64,000 nt of DNA from Type-B symbiont of Plautia stali (GCA_001485295.1 BBOA01000001.1:342942-406941); one strand, 5' to 3'; positions 47,155 through 56,781 are shown, counted from the first letter of the stretch. Translations and numbers: made by a program. The notes: generated from the letters alone by a model not told the origin.

Positions 47155-47866
47155 TTATGCGCGAAGCCTGGCAGGCAGCGGCACTTTGAGCCACTCTTCC
47201 GACAGCTTATTGAGCGTGCCGTCTTTGATGCCCTGCTCGATCAGCGCGTCGACCTTCGCCTTCAGCGCCGGCTCCTCTTTTTTCAGGCCGATCATCAGGT
47301 TGCCGGTCGCCACGTACTGTACCTGACCAGAGAGGTAAGCCGACAGTGTGGGTTGTTATCTTCGTAGCGCTTCACCTGCGCCTTTTTCAGCGCCAAGCTG
47401 ATTAGCACACCATATCCTCCACCGCGCCGCGCGTGACGCCAATGCTCTTGCCGCTAAGCGCCGACGCGTCCTTCAACGTCTCGCCTTTCGGGCCAAAGAC
47501 GCCGATGAAGAACGGTGCATAGGCGCGGCTGAAGTTGATCACTTTCTCGCGCTCCGGATTTTTACCCATGCTGGAGATCACCAGATCTACCTTATCGGTT
47601 TGCAGATAAGGCACGCGGTTGGCGCTGGTAACTGGTACCAGCTGCAACTTAAGTTGCAGCTGTTTCGCGAAGTATTTCGCTGTGTCGATATCGTAGCCCT
47701 GCGGCTGTAGATTGATGCCGACCAATCCGAACGGCGGAAAGTCCTGCGATACCGCCACGCGCAGCACGCCGCGCTTCTCGATATTCTGTAGCTGATCCGC
47801 CAGCGCGCTGCCGGTCTGAACCATCAGTAACCCCGCCGCTGCGACCGCCATTAACGTCTTTTTCAT
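47155..47866 (-). pseudogene. hpxF: ABC transporter periplasmic binding protein remnant
   Basis: Polar amino-acid-type solute-binding protein. MKKTLMAVAAAGLLMVQTGSALA is a signal peptide (start 47864-47866), then IEKRGVLRVAVSQDFPPFGLVG, GYDIDTAKYFAKQLQLKLQLVPVTSANRVPYLQTDKVDLVISSMGKNPEREKVINFSRAYAPFFIGVFGP, LSGKSIGVTRGAVEDMV, and a shift at about 47402. The other frame continues EDNNP to LKKEEPALKAKVDALIEQGIKDGTLNKLSEEWLKVPLP and the stop at 47155-47157. First gene of the hpxF-K operon. Confidence 0.88.
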
Positions 47867-48045
47867 TATGCACCCCGGTAAGTTAACCTGAAACAATAGA
47901 TTCTTTTTTATTTGATTTGCAACTAATGTGCCAACCGCATGTGTAGTTAACATGCTCGTGAAAAGCCGAGTTTCGCTCGGCTTAGCGCATTAGCGCCTGC
48001 GGGTTCGAAAGATCATAATGAGGCAAAGCACCATTTTGGTGCTCT

Positions 48046-48885
48046 TTAGCGGTACTCCAGCTCATCCAGCTGCTGGTAGAAATCGGCGATTTGATGAATG
48101 CGCTGACAGCCCTCCGAAAGCATTTCATGCAGTAGCGCGTTAGCCAGCAGATTGATCAGGCTCATCGCCGAGGCGTAGCTGTCGAAGGCGGATACGGTGT
48201 CGAGTGGCGCGCAGAGCTGCCAGCGCGCTAGCCCGATCACCGACTGCGCCTGCGGCTCGCACAGCGACAGCAGCGGGATCTGGCGCTGCAGCAGCAGCTG
48301 CATCAGCGGACGGATCAGGCGCGTGCGGCGGCGAAACACCATCACCACCACCATATCCTCAGGCGTGATATCCACCACCTCTTCCGCCAGCGTCTGGCCC
48401 GGCTGCGGCAGGATGACTACGTCGGGGCGCGCCTGCAGCAGCAGTTGCCGCAGGTGCAGCGCCAGCGGCCAAGAATTGCGAATGCCGATGATGAAAATGC
48501 GTTTCGCCTGCTTCATCTGCTGCACTGCCTCGCCGAACGGTTGCGCGTCGAGCGTGTTGACCCACTGTGCTAGGTTCGCCATCTCCTGCTTATAGTGGCG
48601 CGCCTGCAGCGTGTTGCCCTGCACCGCGTCGCGTTTGTTAGTCAGCGGCATGTTGCTCTGACGCAGGGTGCGCAGTTCGTCGCGCATATCTTTGTATTTG
48701 TCGTAGCCTAGCCGCCGAAATAAGCGGCTGACAGTGGCCTTCGACACGCCGCTGAGCCTTGCCAGCTCGGCGCTGTTGTAGCTGAGCAGATCGTCGAAAT
48801 GGTCAAAAACGAAATCTGCAATGCGCTGCTCCTGCGGCGACAGCTGCGGGTAGTGGCTTCTGAGTCGTTCATCAAGCTGTTTCAT
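48046..48885 (-). CDS. RpiR-family transcriptional regulator
   Basis: 279 residues from the ATG at 48883-48885 (MKQLDERLRSHYPQLSPQEQRIADFVFDHFDDLLSYNSAELARLSGVSKATVSRLFRRLGY), a typical RpiR N-terminal helix-turn-helix. The C-terminal SIS domain (KRIFIIGIRNSWPLALHLRQLLLQARPDVVILP, DSYASAMSLINLLANALLHEM) would sense a phosphorylated or carboxylated ligand. AGGAAGACGC precedes the start. It is divergent from hpxW with a 135-bp spacer and probably controls hpxWXYZ and perhaps hpxF-K. It is the only intact regulator of the island, since hpxS is broken. Confidence 0.88.
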   Translation of the reverse strand: MKQLDERLRSHYPQLSPQEQRIADFVFDHFDDLLSYNSAELARLSGVSKATVSRLFRRLGYDKYKDMRDELRTLRQSNMPLTNKRDAVQGNTLQARHYKQEMANLAQWVNTLDAQPFGEAVQQMKQAKRIFIIGIRNSWPLALHLRQLLLQARPDVVILPQPGQTLAEEVVDITPEDMVVVMVFRRRTRLIRPLMQLLLQRQIPLLSLCEPQAQSVIGLARWQLCAPLDTVSAFDSYASAMSLINLLANALLHEMLSEGCQRIHQIADFYQQLDELEYR

Positions 48886-49020
48886 GCGTCTTCCTGTAAC
48901 TTTTGTTTCAGCAGAAGCTTGCATAATTCGATCCAGGTTACCGCCGAACTGCGCCAGAGCAAAAAACTGGAACGGCTCTTGCTTGAGAGTTCGCTCCTCT
49001 ATCCGATAAAAAGAGTGATT

Positions 49021-50607
49021 ATGATCCAGAGTAATATGGCTCCGCTCGGCATGGCGGTTGCGCCGCATCACCTAGCGAGCGAAAGCGCGCTGGCGGTGCT
49101 GCGCGACGGTGGCAACGCTATTGAGGCGATGGTCACCGCCGCTGCTACCATCGCCGTGGTCTATCCCCATATGAACGGTCTCGGCGGCGACGGTTTCTGG
49201 CTAGTGCTGCCGCCCAACGGTGATCCGATCACTATCGATGCCAGCGGCGCGGCAGGCTCGCTGGCGAATATAGATTTTTATCACGGCGAACACGCGATCC
49301 CACATCGTGGTCCAGCTGCCGCGCTGACGGTGGCCGGAACGGTTAGCGGCTGGCAGGAAGCACTGACACTCTCCGGCGAGCTGAGCAGCGACCCGCTGCC
49401 GCTGCCGCGCTTGCTGCGCGACGCGATCCACTACGCCACCGACGGTATTCCAGTGACCACCTCGCAGGCGGCCGCCACTGCCGAGAAACAGCATGAGCTA
49501 GCGCATCAGCCGGGCTTCGCCACCACTTTTCTGCCGGATGGCGACGCGCCGCGTCCGGGCAGCCGCTTTACCCAGCCGGCGCTGGCGCAGACGCTTAGCC
49601 TGCTGAGCGAGCAGGGCCTCGACAGCTTTTATCGCGGCGAGCTGGCGCGTCATCTGGCGCGGGAAATGGCGGCGCTCGGCATGCCGGTGACGTTGGCGGA
49701 TCTGCAGCAGCAGCGCGCGCGTCGCTGCACGCCGCTGCACGTAGCGCACAGCGAAGGCGACCTGTGGAATATCTCGCCGCCGACGCAGGGTCTGGTGTCG
49801 CTGGTAATCCTCGGCATGACCGACCATCTGGCGATGGCGCAGGCTGACGAGGCGCAGACGGTGCACCGCATCGTAGAGGCGACGAAAAGAGCCTTTGCGC
49901 TGCGTGACGCCCATCTTACCGATCCGCGTGATATGCGCTGCGAGGCGCAGTCGCTGCTAACCCAAGATCACTTCGCCATGCTGGCAAGCCAAGTGAGCGA
50001 GACGCAGGCCGCGCCTTGGGGAACCGGGCGCGGCCCCAGCGACACGGTATGGATGGGCGTGATGGACAGCAGCGGTCTCGCCGTCTCCTTTATCCAAAGT
50101 ATCTACCACGAGTTCGGCAGCGGTGTGGTGATCCCCGGCACCGGTATTACCTGGCAGAATCGCGGCGCGGCCTTCAGCCTCGACGCGGATCACCTGCTAG
50201 CGCTAGCACCAGGCAAACAGCCGTTCCATACTCTAAATCCCGCCGCCGCGCGCCTGAAAGATGGCCGTACCATAGTCTACGGCGCGATGGGCGGCGACGG
50301 CCAGCCGCAAACCCAAGCTGCGATCTTTACCCGCCATGTGATTCAGGGTATGCCGCTGCAGCAGGCGGTCAGCGCACCGCGCTGGCTGCTGGGACGCACT
50401 TGGGGCAACGCTTCCGACTCGCTCAAGCTAGAAGGGCGCTTTGCGCCGGAAACCGTCGCAAAGCTGCGTCAGCTAGGGCACGACGTCGAGCTGCTGCCTG
50501 ACTTCAGCGAAGCTGTAGGACACGCCGGCGCTATCGTTCGCCATAATAACGGCATGCTGGAAGGCGCATGCGATCCGCGCAGTAACGGTAGCGCGAGCGG
50601 TTTCTGA
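49021..50607 (+). CDS. hpxW: Oxamate amidohydrolase proenzyme (gamma-glutamyltransferase fold)
   Basis: HpxW is an Ntn hydrolase that splits oxamate into oxalate and ammonia. I start at ATG 49021 (MIQSNMAPLGMAVAPHHLASESALAVLRDGGNAIEAMVTAAATIAVVYPHMNGLGGDGFW); 528 residues. Autocleavage would occur before Thr342 in GPSDTVWMGVMDSSGLAVSFIQS. The beta subunit has HEFGSGVVIPGTGITWQNRGAAF and YGAMGGDGQPQTQAAIF. A longer frame upstream overlaps the promoter region and is not needed. First gene of a tight operon with hpxX, hpxY and hpxZ. Intact. Confidence 0.92.
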   Translation: MIQSNMAPLGMAVAPHHLASESALAVLRDGGNAIEAMVTAAATIAVVYPHMNGLGGDGFWLVLPPNGDPITIDASGAAGSLANIDFYHGEHAIPHRGPAAALTVAGTVSGWQEALTLSGELSSDPLPLPRLLRDAIHYATDGIPVTTSQAAATAEKQHELAHQPGFATTFLPDGDAPRPGSRFTQPALAQTLSLLSEQGLDSFYRGELARHLAREMAALGMPVTLADLQQQRARRCTPLHVAHSEGDLWNISPPTQGLVSLVILGMTDHLAMAQADEAQTVHRIVEATKRAFALRDAHLTDPRDMRCEAQSLLTQDHFAMLASQVSETQAAPWGTGRGPSDTVWMGVMDSSGLAVSFIQSIYHEFGSGVVIPGTGITWQNRGAAFSLDADHLLALAPGKQPFHTLNPAAARLKDGRTIVYGAMGGDGQPQTQAAIFTRHVIQGMPLQQAVSAPRWLLGRTWGNASDSLKLEGRFAPETVAKLRQLGHDVELLPDFSEAVGHAGAIVRHNNGMLEGACDPRSNGSASGF

Positions 50608-50619
50608 CAGGAGAAAAAA

Positions 50620-50805
50620 GTGGAGCAGACAACAGACTGGGCGCGCTATCTGGCGCAAATGGAGCAGCTGCTGGTGCTAGAGCTGGATGAGGCGCGCCGC
50701 GTCGAGCTGGTTATTCAGCTAGAGCGTATCGCCGCGCTGGCAGCGCCGCTGATGGCCTTCCCTCTCGACGATCGGCTGGAAGTGGCGGGAGTGTTTCATC
50801 CATGA
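50620..50805 (+). CDS. hpxX: HpxX, DUF4089 small partner of the amidase
   Basis: 61-residue acidic helical protein starting at GTG 50620 with GGAGAAAAAA upstream: [60 protein letters not shown]. It belongs to the DUF4089/AtzG family, which resembles GatC. AtzG binds and stabilises the amidase AtzE. The TGA overlaps the hpxY ATG (ATGA), which fits a 1:1 complex. Too short to be an enzyme by itself. Intact. Confidence 0.85.
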   Translation: MEQTTDWARYLAQMEQLLVLELDEARRVELVIQLERIAALAAPLMAFPLDDRLEVAGVFHP

Positions 50806-52187
50806 ACCTCAGCGAATTTTCTATCCAGGCGCTGCAGCAGGCGATTCAGCGCGGCGATCTCAGCGCGCGTGAGGTGGCGCAGCAGACCCTGCAGGACATT
50901 GAACGACAGCGGACGCTTAACGCCTGGACCGAGATCACCGCCGAACGTATGCTGCGCGAGGCTGACGCCATTGACGCGCAGCGGCGACACGGCGAGGATC
51001 TGCCGCCGCTGGCGGGCGTTCCCTACGCGGTGAAAAACCTGTTCGACGTGGCGGAACACACCACGCTGGCGGGCGCCGCCCTGTTTCAGGATCGCCCGGC
51101 GGCGACGCAGGACGCCTGGGCGGTCAGTCGCCTGAGCCGCGCCGGCGCGCTGCTCTCCGGCATGCTGAATATGGACGCCTATGCCTATGGATTCACCACC
51201 GAGAATAGCCACTTCGGCGCTACGCGCAACCCGCACGATCTGACGCGCGTCGCCGGCGGCTCGTCAGGCGGCTCCGCGGCTGCGGTCGCGGCCGGGCTGG
51301 CGCACTTCTCGCTGGGCACCGACACCAACGGATCGATTCGCGTGCCCGCGTCGCTGTGCGGCATCTTCGGCCTGAAGCCGACCTTTGGCCGGCTGTCGCG
51401 TAGCGGCAGCCATCCTTTTGTCGCCAGCCTAGATCATATCGGTCCTTTCGCGCGCCGCGTCGAAGATCTGGCGCTGGTGTATGACATGCTGCAGGGTCGC
51501 GACCAGCAGGACGCGTTTCAGGCAAACCGCCCCGCCGATCCAGCGCAGGTGGGGCTGGAAGAGAGTGGCCAGCGCTGCGCGCTGCTGGGCGGCTTTTTCT
51601 CCACCTGGTGCGACGACGACGTACGCGACGCGCTGGCGCGGGCCACCCGAGCGATGGATATCCATGATGAGGTGAGGCTACCAGAAGCGGAGCTGGCGCG
51701 CTCGGCGGCCTTTATACTGACCGCCTGCGAGGGCGGTAATCACTATCTGCCCGCGCTGCGCGCCGCACCGGAGCGGTTCGAACCCACCTCGCGCGAGCGG
51801 CTGCTGGCGGGCGCGATGCTGCCCGCCGCTTGGTATGTGCAGGCACAGCGCTTCCGCCGCCATTTCCAGCAGCAGGTGCTGCCGCTTTTTGAACAGTTTG
51901 ATGTGCTGATCGCCCCCGCTACGCCCTGCGTCGCGCCGCTTATCGGTCAGCAAACTATTAATATCAACGGCACGGATCTGCCGTCACGCGCCAGTATGGG
52001 CATGTTGACGCAACCGATCTCCTTCCTCGGCCTGCCGGTATGCAGCGTGCCGCTGGTGACGAAAAGCGGTCTGCCGATTGGGCTACAGCTGATCGCTGCT
52101 CCCTTTAACGAAGCCGCTGCGCTGCGCGTTGCCTTTGCGCTAGAGCAGCATGGTATTACCTGTATGGATAAACAGAATGAACAGTGA
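50802..52187 (+). CDS. hpxY: AtzE-family amidase HpxY
   Basis: Amidase-signature enzyme of 461 residues. The Ser-cisSer-Lys triad is visible: Lys in [15 protein letters not shown], cis-Ser in [23 protein letters not shown], nucleophile Ser in [35 protein letters not shown]. The C terminus has [15 protein letters not shown] and [30 protein letters not shown]. AtzE proteins hydrolyse 1-carboxybiuret, an N-carbonylated urea like oxalurate. The true substrate in the hpx pathway is not settled; an oxalurate or carbamoyl intermediate is my inference. Translationally coupled to hpxX. Confidence 0.88.
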   Translation: MNLSEFSIQALQQAIQRGDLSAREVAQQTLQDIERQRTLNAWTEITAERMLREADAIDAQRRHGEDLPPLAGVPYAVKNLFDVAEHTTLAGAALFQDRPAATQDAWAVSRLSRAGALLSGMLNMDAYAYGFTTENSHFGATRNPHDLTRVAGGSSGGSAAAVAAGLAHFSLGTDTNGSIRVPASLCGIFGLKPTFGRLSRSGSHPFVASLDHIGPFARRVEDLALVYDMLQGRDQQDAFQANRPADPAQVGLEESGQRCALLGGFFSTWCDDDVRDALARATRAMDIHDEVRLPEAELARSAAFILTACEGGNHYLPALRAAPERFEPTSRERLLAGAMLPAAWYVQAQRFRRHFQQQVLPLFEQFDVLIAPATPCVAPLIGQQTININGTDLPSRASMGMLTQPISFLGLPVCSVPLVTKSGLPIGLQLIAAPFNEAAALRVAFALEQHGITCMDKQNEQ

Positions 52188-52540
52188 AGAGATTAATCTG
52201 CCGCACGTCATGGCCTTTTACCGCTATGGGCAGGCGCTAGTGAGCAATAATATCGATACGTTGGACGCACTCTTCTGGCACGATGAACGCACCGTGCACC
52301 TCGGCGCAGGCGAGAACCTCTACAGCATCGAGCAGATCCGCGCCTTTCGCCGCTGTCGGGCTGGCACGCACGCTGCGCAATAGCGTTATACCACCTTCAG
52401 CTTGGTCAATATCCAGCAGCTGGCCGCTTTCCAGCGCCTGATGCAGATTGTCGCGGGTAATCGGCACCGCCAGCGGATACAGATAGTGCCGGCCGCGAGA
52501 TTGTTGAAGAGGATCGCCAGCAGCGCTAGGCAGATTCACG
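52174..52540 (+). pseudogene. hpxZ: HpxZ (DUF3225/AtzH-like) remnant
   Basis: SnoaL-fold AtzH-like protein (about 125-130 residues when whole). ATG 52174 overlaps the end of hpx[15 protein letters not shown], with about 6 residues missing, YRYGQALVSNNIDTLDALFWHDERTVHLGAGENLYSIEQIRAFR, then a shift at about 52350 (the other frame gives GLARTLRNSVI). The remainder is replaced by text that makes sense only on the minus strand (YLYPLAVPITRDNLHQALESGQLLDID at 52385-52520). That fragment belongs to a family I do not recognise. Confidence 0.8.
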
Positions 52541-52688
52541 ACGCTCAGTCATCAGAAAAAATTATGGAAGCGGCGGTTGTTGCTGATTGATTTAACGGTA
52601 ATAACCACAGGCACAGGTTTTGCCGGATTTTTACGATTCGGAACAATCGGAACAATACGCAGGGCTGGCGATACGCCAGCCCATCAGG

Positions 52689-53900
52689 CTAGTTAACGAC
52701 CGGGTTCTTTTTCAGCGACAGCGCCGCAAGGAACGTATCGTCGAGCTGTAGGTGCTGCGCCACCAGCTCGCGCGGCGTGCTGGCGAGCCACTTATTCAGG
52801 GAAATATCAGCGTAGTAATCGCTCTTGAACAACTCTAGAAAGCGTAGCGGCCCCTTGCTGGTGTTCTCGATATAGTGTCCCATGGCGAAAGGCACATAGC
52901 CAACGTCGCCCGCCCGGTAGTCGAAGGTTCTCGCCTGGCCCGACGAGGCGAAGACGCCCATGCGCCCCTCGCCTTCCAGATAGTATTGCCACTCGTGGTT
53001 ATTAGGATGCCAGTGCAGTTCGCGCATCCCACCCGGCGCAATCTCCACTAGCGCAGCCGCAATGGTTTTCGACACCGGGAAATTTGAAGAGTCAGTAATG
53101 CGCACCGTACCGCCCGGCGCGTTGATGGGCGCCTGCGCCAGCATATGATGGGTAAAAACCTTTTTCGACTTCGGCGCACCCTTGATGGTGTCCGATGCCA
53201 AGCTGCCCGGCACCTTGCCGGCGAAAATATACTCGTCGTCCGGCGAAGGCAATTTTGCAAAGGTTGAGACCGGCACACTGAAGTTTTTCGCCAGAATTTC
53301 TGGCGGAATATGTTTGAACCAGTCCGACAGCAAAAAAGTGCTGTCTTCGTCAAAGCCGCCGTCGTCAAAGGCAAGCAGAAACTCGCAGCCGTCCGGCCCC
53401 AGTCCCTGAATCGAGTGCGGAATGCCCGGCGGGAAGTACCAGAGATCGCCAACGCCGATATCATCGACAAACCAGCCGCCGTCGCTGTCAAAAGCGGTAA
53501 CGCGCGCGTTGCCGAAGATCATATAGGCCCACTCGCCCTCTTTATGCCAGTGCAGTTCGCGGATGCCACCTGCGTTGAGGCGCATATTGACGCCAGCAAT
53601 GGTGGTGGAGATGCCCAGTTCGCGCTGTGTCACCTGACGCGTCCAGCCGCCGCTGCCCTTGCGCACGTGCGCGTCGCTGAAAGAGAAGCGCAGGTTGGGC
53701 AGCGTGCCGCTGTCGGTGGCGGGCGGATCGACAATATCGGGGTTTTGCGCCTCACGTGCCGCATCGTGCGGGCCGGGATCACGCGGCGTGCCAGCGGGCC
53801 AGAAAGCGATAGCATCGTGGGCGTGTACCTGACCTGCCGCCAGCGCCACCGTGCTGCCAGCTGCAAAGGCCATAAAATTCCTTCTGGAGAGTTTGCTCAT
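52689..53900 (-). CDS. oxdC: Tat-exported bicupin oxalate decarboxylase
   Basis: Oxalate decarboxylase converts oxalate to formate and CO2 with Mn and oxygen. 403 residues. The twin-arginine signal [23 protein letters not shown] predicts export. Cupin 1 has metal ligands in [16 protein letters not shown] and [10 protein letters not shown]; cupin 2 in [20 protein letters not shown] and [13 protein letters not shown]. The lid loop reads FDEDSTF, keeping the Glu that separates decarboxylase from oxidase. AAGGAACC precedes ATG. It lies beside hpxW-Z and would consume the oxalate made by HpxW. Intact. Confidence 0.88.
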   Translation of the reverse strand: MSKLSRRNFMAFAAGSTVALAAGQVHAHDAIAFWPAGTPRDPGPHDAAREAQNPDIVDPPATDSGTLPNLRFSFSDAHVRKGSGGWTRQVTQRELGISTTIAGVNMRLNAGGIRELHWHKEGEWAYMIFGNARVTAFDSDGGWFVDDIGVGDLWYFPPGIPHSIQGLGPDGCEFLLAFDDGGFDEDSTFLLSDWFKHIPPEILAKNFSVPVSTFAKLPSPDDEYIFAGKVPGSLASDTIKGAPKSKKVFTHHMLAQAPINAPGGTVRITDSSNFPVSKTIAAALVEIAPGGMRELHWHPNNHEWQYYLEGEGRMGVFASSGQARTFDYRAGDVGYVPFAMGHYIENTSKGPLRFLELFKSDYYADISLNKWLASTPRELVAQHLQLDDTFLAALSLKKNPVVN

Positions 53901-54203
53901 AAAAGCGGTTCCTTGTTCCGAGGTTAAAAAGCTCTACGCACTATCTATAAGCGCAAACTTACAACCCGGCGGCAGGTAAGATGTAACAGTCCGCTAAGCG
54001 GCGCGAAATTTCACGCAGGTTAATTAATTTTGTTGCGCAAATATTTTTATTTCATTTAAACATTGTTAAAAGAACATGCCAGAAGCGGCATTGCGCCGCG
54101 CACGAATGGCTAACGGTTAAGGAGATGCATTAATTTTTCTGCTAAATAACCGCTTACAGTTTTCATCGACGAGCTGCAGCTGCGGCAGCCGCGCGTTAGG
54201 CTA
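53901..54203. other. Gene-free stretch between oxdC and hpxB
   Basis: About 300 bp, AT-richer than the flanks, holding the oxdC promoter region on the minus strand (AATTTTGTTGCGCAAATATTTTTATTTC area) and the 3' end of the hpxSAB transcript. I see no reading frame with support and no clear terminator. Confidence 0.5.
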
Positions 54204-55160
54204 TCAGGGTTGCGGCGCAGGATGGGTGGCTGCCCAGTGATTGGCAATCTGCTGGCGCGTACAGATCCAGACGTCGCTATGCTGCTGGATATGATCAAGG
54301 AAGTTCTGCAGGGCTTTGAATTTCCCCGGTCGACCCAGCAAACGGCAGTGCATACCCACCGACATCATCTTAGGCTGGGTTTCACCCTCTTCATAAAGCA
54401 CGTCGAAAGTGTCGCGCAGGTAAGTGAGGAACTGCTCGGCGGTATTAAAGCCTTGCAGTGTGGCGAAGCGCATATCGTTGCACTCCAGCGTGTAGGGGAT
54501 AATCAGATGCGGCTTCACTGTGCCGTCCTGACAGGTCACCTGTATCCAGAACGGTAGATCGTCGCCGTAGTAGTCGCTGTCGTAGCTAAAGCCGCCCTGC
54601 TCCACCACCAGTCGCCGCGTGTTCGGGCTGTCGCGACCGGTGTACCAGCCGGTCGGCGCTTTGCCGAACAGGTCGGTGAGCACGTCGACCGCCTGCTGCA
54701 TATGCTGGCGCTCGGTTTTGGCGTCCACCGCCTGATAGTGGATCCAGCGCCAGCCGTGGCTTACCACGTCGTAGTCAGCCTGTTTGATCGCCTCGACAAT
54801 CTCAGGATGACGCGCCAGCGCCATCGCTACGCCAAATACCGTCAGCGGCAGGCCGCGCTTCTGAAACTCGCGGTGAATACGCCAGAACCCGGCGCGCGAG
54901 CCATATTCATAGAGCGAATCCATCGACATATGACGATCGGGATAGCTTGCCGCGCCGATAATATCGGAAAGGAACTGTTCGGAGCCGGCGTCACCGTGTA
55001 GCACGTTGTTCTCCGCGCCCTCTTCATAGTTCAGCACGAACTGCACCGCTACCCGCGCCTTGTTGGGCCAAGCGGCGTACGGCGGCGTCGCACCGTAGCC
55101 GATCAGATCGCGCGGATAGTTTTTGTTGAAGCTGTACTCTTTCTTCTCTGCACTATCCAT
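54204..55160 (-). CDS. hpxB: Allantoinase, PuuE type (polysaccharide deacetylase fold)
   Basis: Cofactor-independent allantoinase that opens the allantoin ring to allantoate. 318 residues. Conserved text: NYPRDLIGYGATPPYAAWPNKARVAVQFVLNYEEGAENNVLHGD, SMDSLYEYGSRAGFWRIHREFQKRGLPLTVFGVAMALARHPEI, DVVSHGWRWIHYQAVD, PTGWYTGRDSPNTRRLV, MMSVGMHCRLLGRPGKFKALQNFLDHI. The NodB-like His residues are in SHGWRWIHY. Starts at 55158-55160, 34 bp after the hpxA stop. Intact. It is the ring-opening step of the pathway. Confidence 0.92.
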   Translation of the reverse strand: MDSAEKKEYSFNKNYPRDLIGYGATPPYAAWPNKARVAVQFVLNYEEGAENNVLHGDAGSEQFLSDIIGAASYPDRHMSMDSLYEYGSRAGFWRIHREFQKRGLPLTVFGVAMALARHPEIVEAIKQADYDVVSHGWRWIHYQAVDAKTERQHMQQAVDVLTDLFGKAPTGWYTGRDSPNTRRLVVEQGGFSYDSDYYGDDLPFWIQVTCQDGTVKPHLIIPYTLECNDMRFATLQGFNTAEQFLTYLRDTFDVLYEEGETQPKMMSVGMHCRLLGRPGKFKALQNFLDHIQQHSDVWICTRQQIANHWAATHPAPQP

Positions 55161-55194
55161 TGAGACATTCCTGTAACATTAGGGCAAGGTTCCG

Positions 55195-55926
55195 TTAGTT
55201 TAGATGCTGAAACGCCCCTGAGAGGGGTTTAGCGATCGGTCGGGCAAGATCGCCATGCTTGCTGGTGCCGAAGCCAAGCGCTACCAACGCCTCGACCATC
55301 TTCACCGCCGCGCTGACGCCGTCGATTACTGGCATGCCCAGCTCCTGTGTCAGTTCGCGCGCTAGCGGCGCCATGCCTCCGCAGCCCAGTACAATCGCGC
55401 CGCTGCCATCCTGCTGCTTCGCCTGCAGGCACTGCTGGCGCACCTTTTCCTGCGCTGAACCGCAGCCATCCTCCAGCGCTAGCACCGGCAGGTCGATGTC
55501 GTGCAGCGCGGCGCAGTGGTGGGTAAAACCGTACTGCAGTAGCAGATGGCGCGCGATAATCAGCGTGCGCGGCAGCGTGGTGACAATAGAAAAGCGCGTC
55601 GCCACCAGCGTCGCTGTATGCATCGCCGCTTCGGCGATGCCGATGACCGGCCCGGTCGCCAGTTCACGTGCCGCCAGCAGGCCAGGATCGCCGAAGCAAG
55701 CGATGACGTGGCCGCTAACGCCCTGCTCACTGCCGCATTTAACCTGCTCCAGCACGCCAATCGCCGCGATAGCCTCGTCAAAGTGACCTTCGATTGAAGG
55801 CACGCCTTGCGACGGCGAGACTACGATAATGTCGGTGCTTGGCGCCGCCGCCGCGCGCGCCGCGGCGGCGATGGTTTTCGTCATCGCCAAGCTGGTATTG
55901 GGGTTGATTACCTGGATTAGGCTCAT
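55195..55926 (-). CDS. hpxA: Allantoin racemase
   Basis: Asp/Glu/hydantoin racemase family member, 243 residues, which interconverts R- and S-allantoin so that both can be used. MSLIQVINPNTSLAMTKTIAAAAR is the family start. The two catalytic Cys residues are in IACFGDPGLLAARE and IVLGCGGMAPLARE. GPVIGIAEAAMHTATLVATRFSIVTTLPRTL is conserved. It is the middle gene of hpxS-A-B on the minus strand, with GAGGTAACATC before the ATG. Intact. Confidence 0.9.
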   Translation of the reverse strand: MSLIQVINPNTSLAMTKTIAAAARAAAAPSTDIIVVSPSQGVPSIEGHFDEAIAAIGVLEQVKCGSEQGVSGHVIACFGDPGLLAARELATGPVIGIAEAAMHTATLVATRFSIVTTLPRTLIIARHLLLQYGFTHHCAALHDIDLPVLALEDGCGSAQEKVRQQCLQAKQQDGSGAIVLGCGGMAPLARELTQELGMPVIDGVSAAVKMVEALVALGFGTSKHGDLARPIAKPLSGAFQHLN

Positions 55927-55939
55927 GATGTTACCTCTT

Positions 55940-56645
55940 TATGATAGGCAAATAACCGGAAAAATCGGGCAGCGTTTCGCCTCTGTGCTCAAAGTGCAGG
56001 CTGAAGACGATATGATCGAAGTGGTGCTGCAGCGCTTGGGTCAGCGCGTGTAGATCGCCTGCGCGCAGCTGGGCCACCAGCCGGTCGTGATCGTCGCAGC
56101 AGCAGCCCTACTGCCAAGGCGCACCCCGAGCGGCGCTCACCAGCGAAGAGCGCTGCGTCAGGTGCGTCACCAGCTCGGTCAGCACCTAGTTGCACGCTAT
56201 CGCCTGCAGTTCAATATGGAAGGCGGCAGAGAGGCGAATGGCCGCGGCGCCGTCGCGATCTTCATGCGCCTGCTGCTCCTACGCGATACACTACACTGCG
56301 TGAGTCCCACTAGATGCGGCGGCTACAGATGCGCCAAAACGGCTGGTAAATTCGCGCACTCGATCAGCGCGCGGGTACAAAAGATATCGCGCGCTTTGTC
56401 CACGCAGTGCTTAGTCACCTGTGCACCGCGCCTGGGCAACAGCCTCACCACCTGCACTGCGGCGAGGCGCAGCAGCACTTTGCGAATGCCGGTGTGGCTG
56501 ACGCCGAATACTTCTGCCAGCGCCTCTTCCGGCAGTTGCTGCCCGGCGGCAGCTAGTGCTCCACAATAGCGTTCATCAGCGCCTGATAGATAAGCTCGTC
56601 TTTAATCTCCAGCATCGGCGGCCGCACTGTGGCCTTTTTCACTCC
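55940..56645 (-). pseudogene. hpxS: GntR-family regulator remnant
   Basis: FadR-type GntR regulator of the hpxSAB operon. [28 protein letters not shown] is followed by TAG (56553-56555) where CAG is expected, then LPPGSNC, and in shifted frames [28 protein letters not shown] and [18 protein letters not shown]. The ligand-binding domain survives only in fragments (HQRALRQ region, FDHIVFSLHFEHRGETLPDF). Divergent from hpxC. Loss of this repressor could leave hpxAB and hpxC constitutive. Confidence 0.8.
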
Positions 56646-56781
56646 TCATCTCCGGCTCCCTCAGGTCGTTCCATCCACATATCGTATACGTGAATGCAAA
56701 ATTTTGTATACAAGATTTATATTCTGGCCTAGATCCTGCAGTAGCTTTGCCCCCTTAAAGTCATTATAAGGAGCAGATTTC

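Noticed and set aside
48799..49020. N-terminal extension of hpxW
   Set aside because: The extra 74 codons overlap the divergent RpiR gene and its promoter and show no similarity to the Ntn hydrolase; the start at 49021 fits the family.
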